From NCBI GenBank assembly GCA_002731985.1, contig PCCT01000054.1:4373-10269 (forward strand): 5,897 nt of DNA. Direction: 5' to 3'. Below, in pieces: positions 5,743 to 5,897 of the stretch. This DNA is from Nitrospinota bacterium (GTDB lineage Bacteria; Nitrospinota; Nitrospinia; Nitrospinales; VA-1). The notes below the pieces were generated by a model, which was not told where the DNA came from, did no database searches, and saw only the letters and a list, made by a program, of their open reading frames with translations. Numbering within the stretch: the stretch's first letter is position 1; each line of letters opens with the position of its first letter. The position numbers and the translations under genes are program-made.

Positions 5743-5897
5743 TGAGTCCGGACAGCTGGCTGGGAAAATGAGGGAATTCTATTTAAGTTGAACTTCTGAT
5801 TCGCCGATCTGACAACGAGTGGGGTAAATAATCAGAACGCCTGGATAAGCGTGAGTTCTGTGTTAACATTTACCGCAACTTATTGAAATTATACATA
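5743..5897 (-). promoter_or_regulatory. Upstream region of murJ with a -10-like site at the window edge
   Basis: No gene is visible in these 155 bases. On the minus strand a perfect TATAAT lies at 5893-5888; its -35 would fall outside the window. If used, murJ would have a leader of about 140 bases. That leader would contain the 8-bp palindrome TGTTAACA (5861-5868) and an imperfect hairpin at 5834-5859 (ACGC pairs with GCGT, AGA with TCT, with a four-base bulge). Neither structure matches a riboswitch I know. Confidence 0.3.

Noticed and set aside
1..5897. Mobile element, CRISPR array, tRNA or toxin-antitoxin pair.
   Set aside because: No long direct or inverted repeats, spacer-repeat pattern, tRNA-like arms or recombinase motifs were seen on either strand.

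Overview
The window comes from a bacterium of moderate base composition (mid-40s percent G+C by eye). A MurJ lipid II flippase implies a peptidoglycan cell wall. A ThrH-type HAD phosphatase, a KDPG aldolase and an M32 carboxypeptidase together suggest a Gram-negative organism. ThrH is best known from Pseudomonas and also occurs in scattered other phyla. The phylum cannot be fixed from this sequence; Nitrospinota, Desulfobacterota-like lineages or Gammaproteobacteria would all fit. No transposase, integrase, CRISPR array, tRNA or rRNA is visible, so this looks like ordinary chromosome.

Left part (1-955): the C-terminal two thirds of a 2-dehydro-3-deoxy-phosphogluconate aldolase is followed after 34 bases by a small acidic protein of unknown function, probably in one transcript. 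A 293-base stretch without a clear gene follows. It holds a weak terminator for the rightward transcript, an inverted repeat followed by a T-rich run on the other strand that could end a leftward transcript, and a 37-codon open stretch on the minus strand that reads like the tail of a small or frameshifted protein.

Middle part (956-3447): an 84-residue ferritin-like half-domain protein (minus strand) and an M32 carboxypeptidase (plus strand) are divergently transcribed from a 164-base AT-rich region with promoter-like elements on both strands. The carboxypeptidase is followed after 12 bases by a protein with a zinc ribbon, one membrane helix and an SH3 domain, so these two form an apparent operon.

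Right part (3448-5897): thrH and murJ lie on the minus strand. thrH converges on the SH3 gene with only 4 bases between the stop codons. murJ lies upstream of thrH with a likely intrinsic terminator around its stop codon, and thrH appears to have its own promoter with a perfect -10 hexamer. The window ends about 155 bases upstream of murJ.

The genes cover sugar-acid breakdown (eda), peptide turnover (M32), amino-acid phosphate metabolism (ThrH), possible iron handling (ferritin-like protein) and the cell envelope (MurJ, SH3 protein). They do not form an obvious single pathway. I see no convincing new multi-gene system. The best leads are the ferritin-like half domain with its divergent promoter region, the zinc ribbon-membrane-SH3 protein, and the cryptic open stretch at 760-877.
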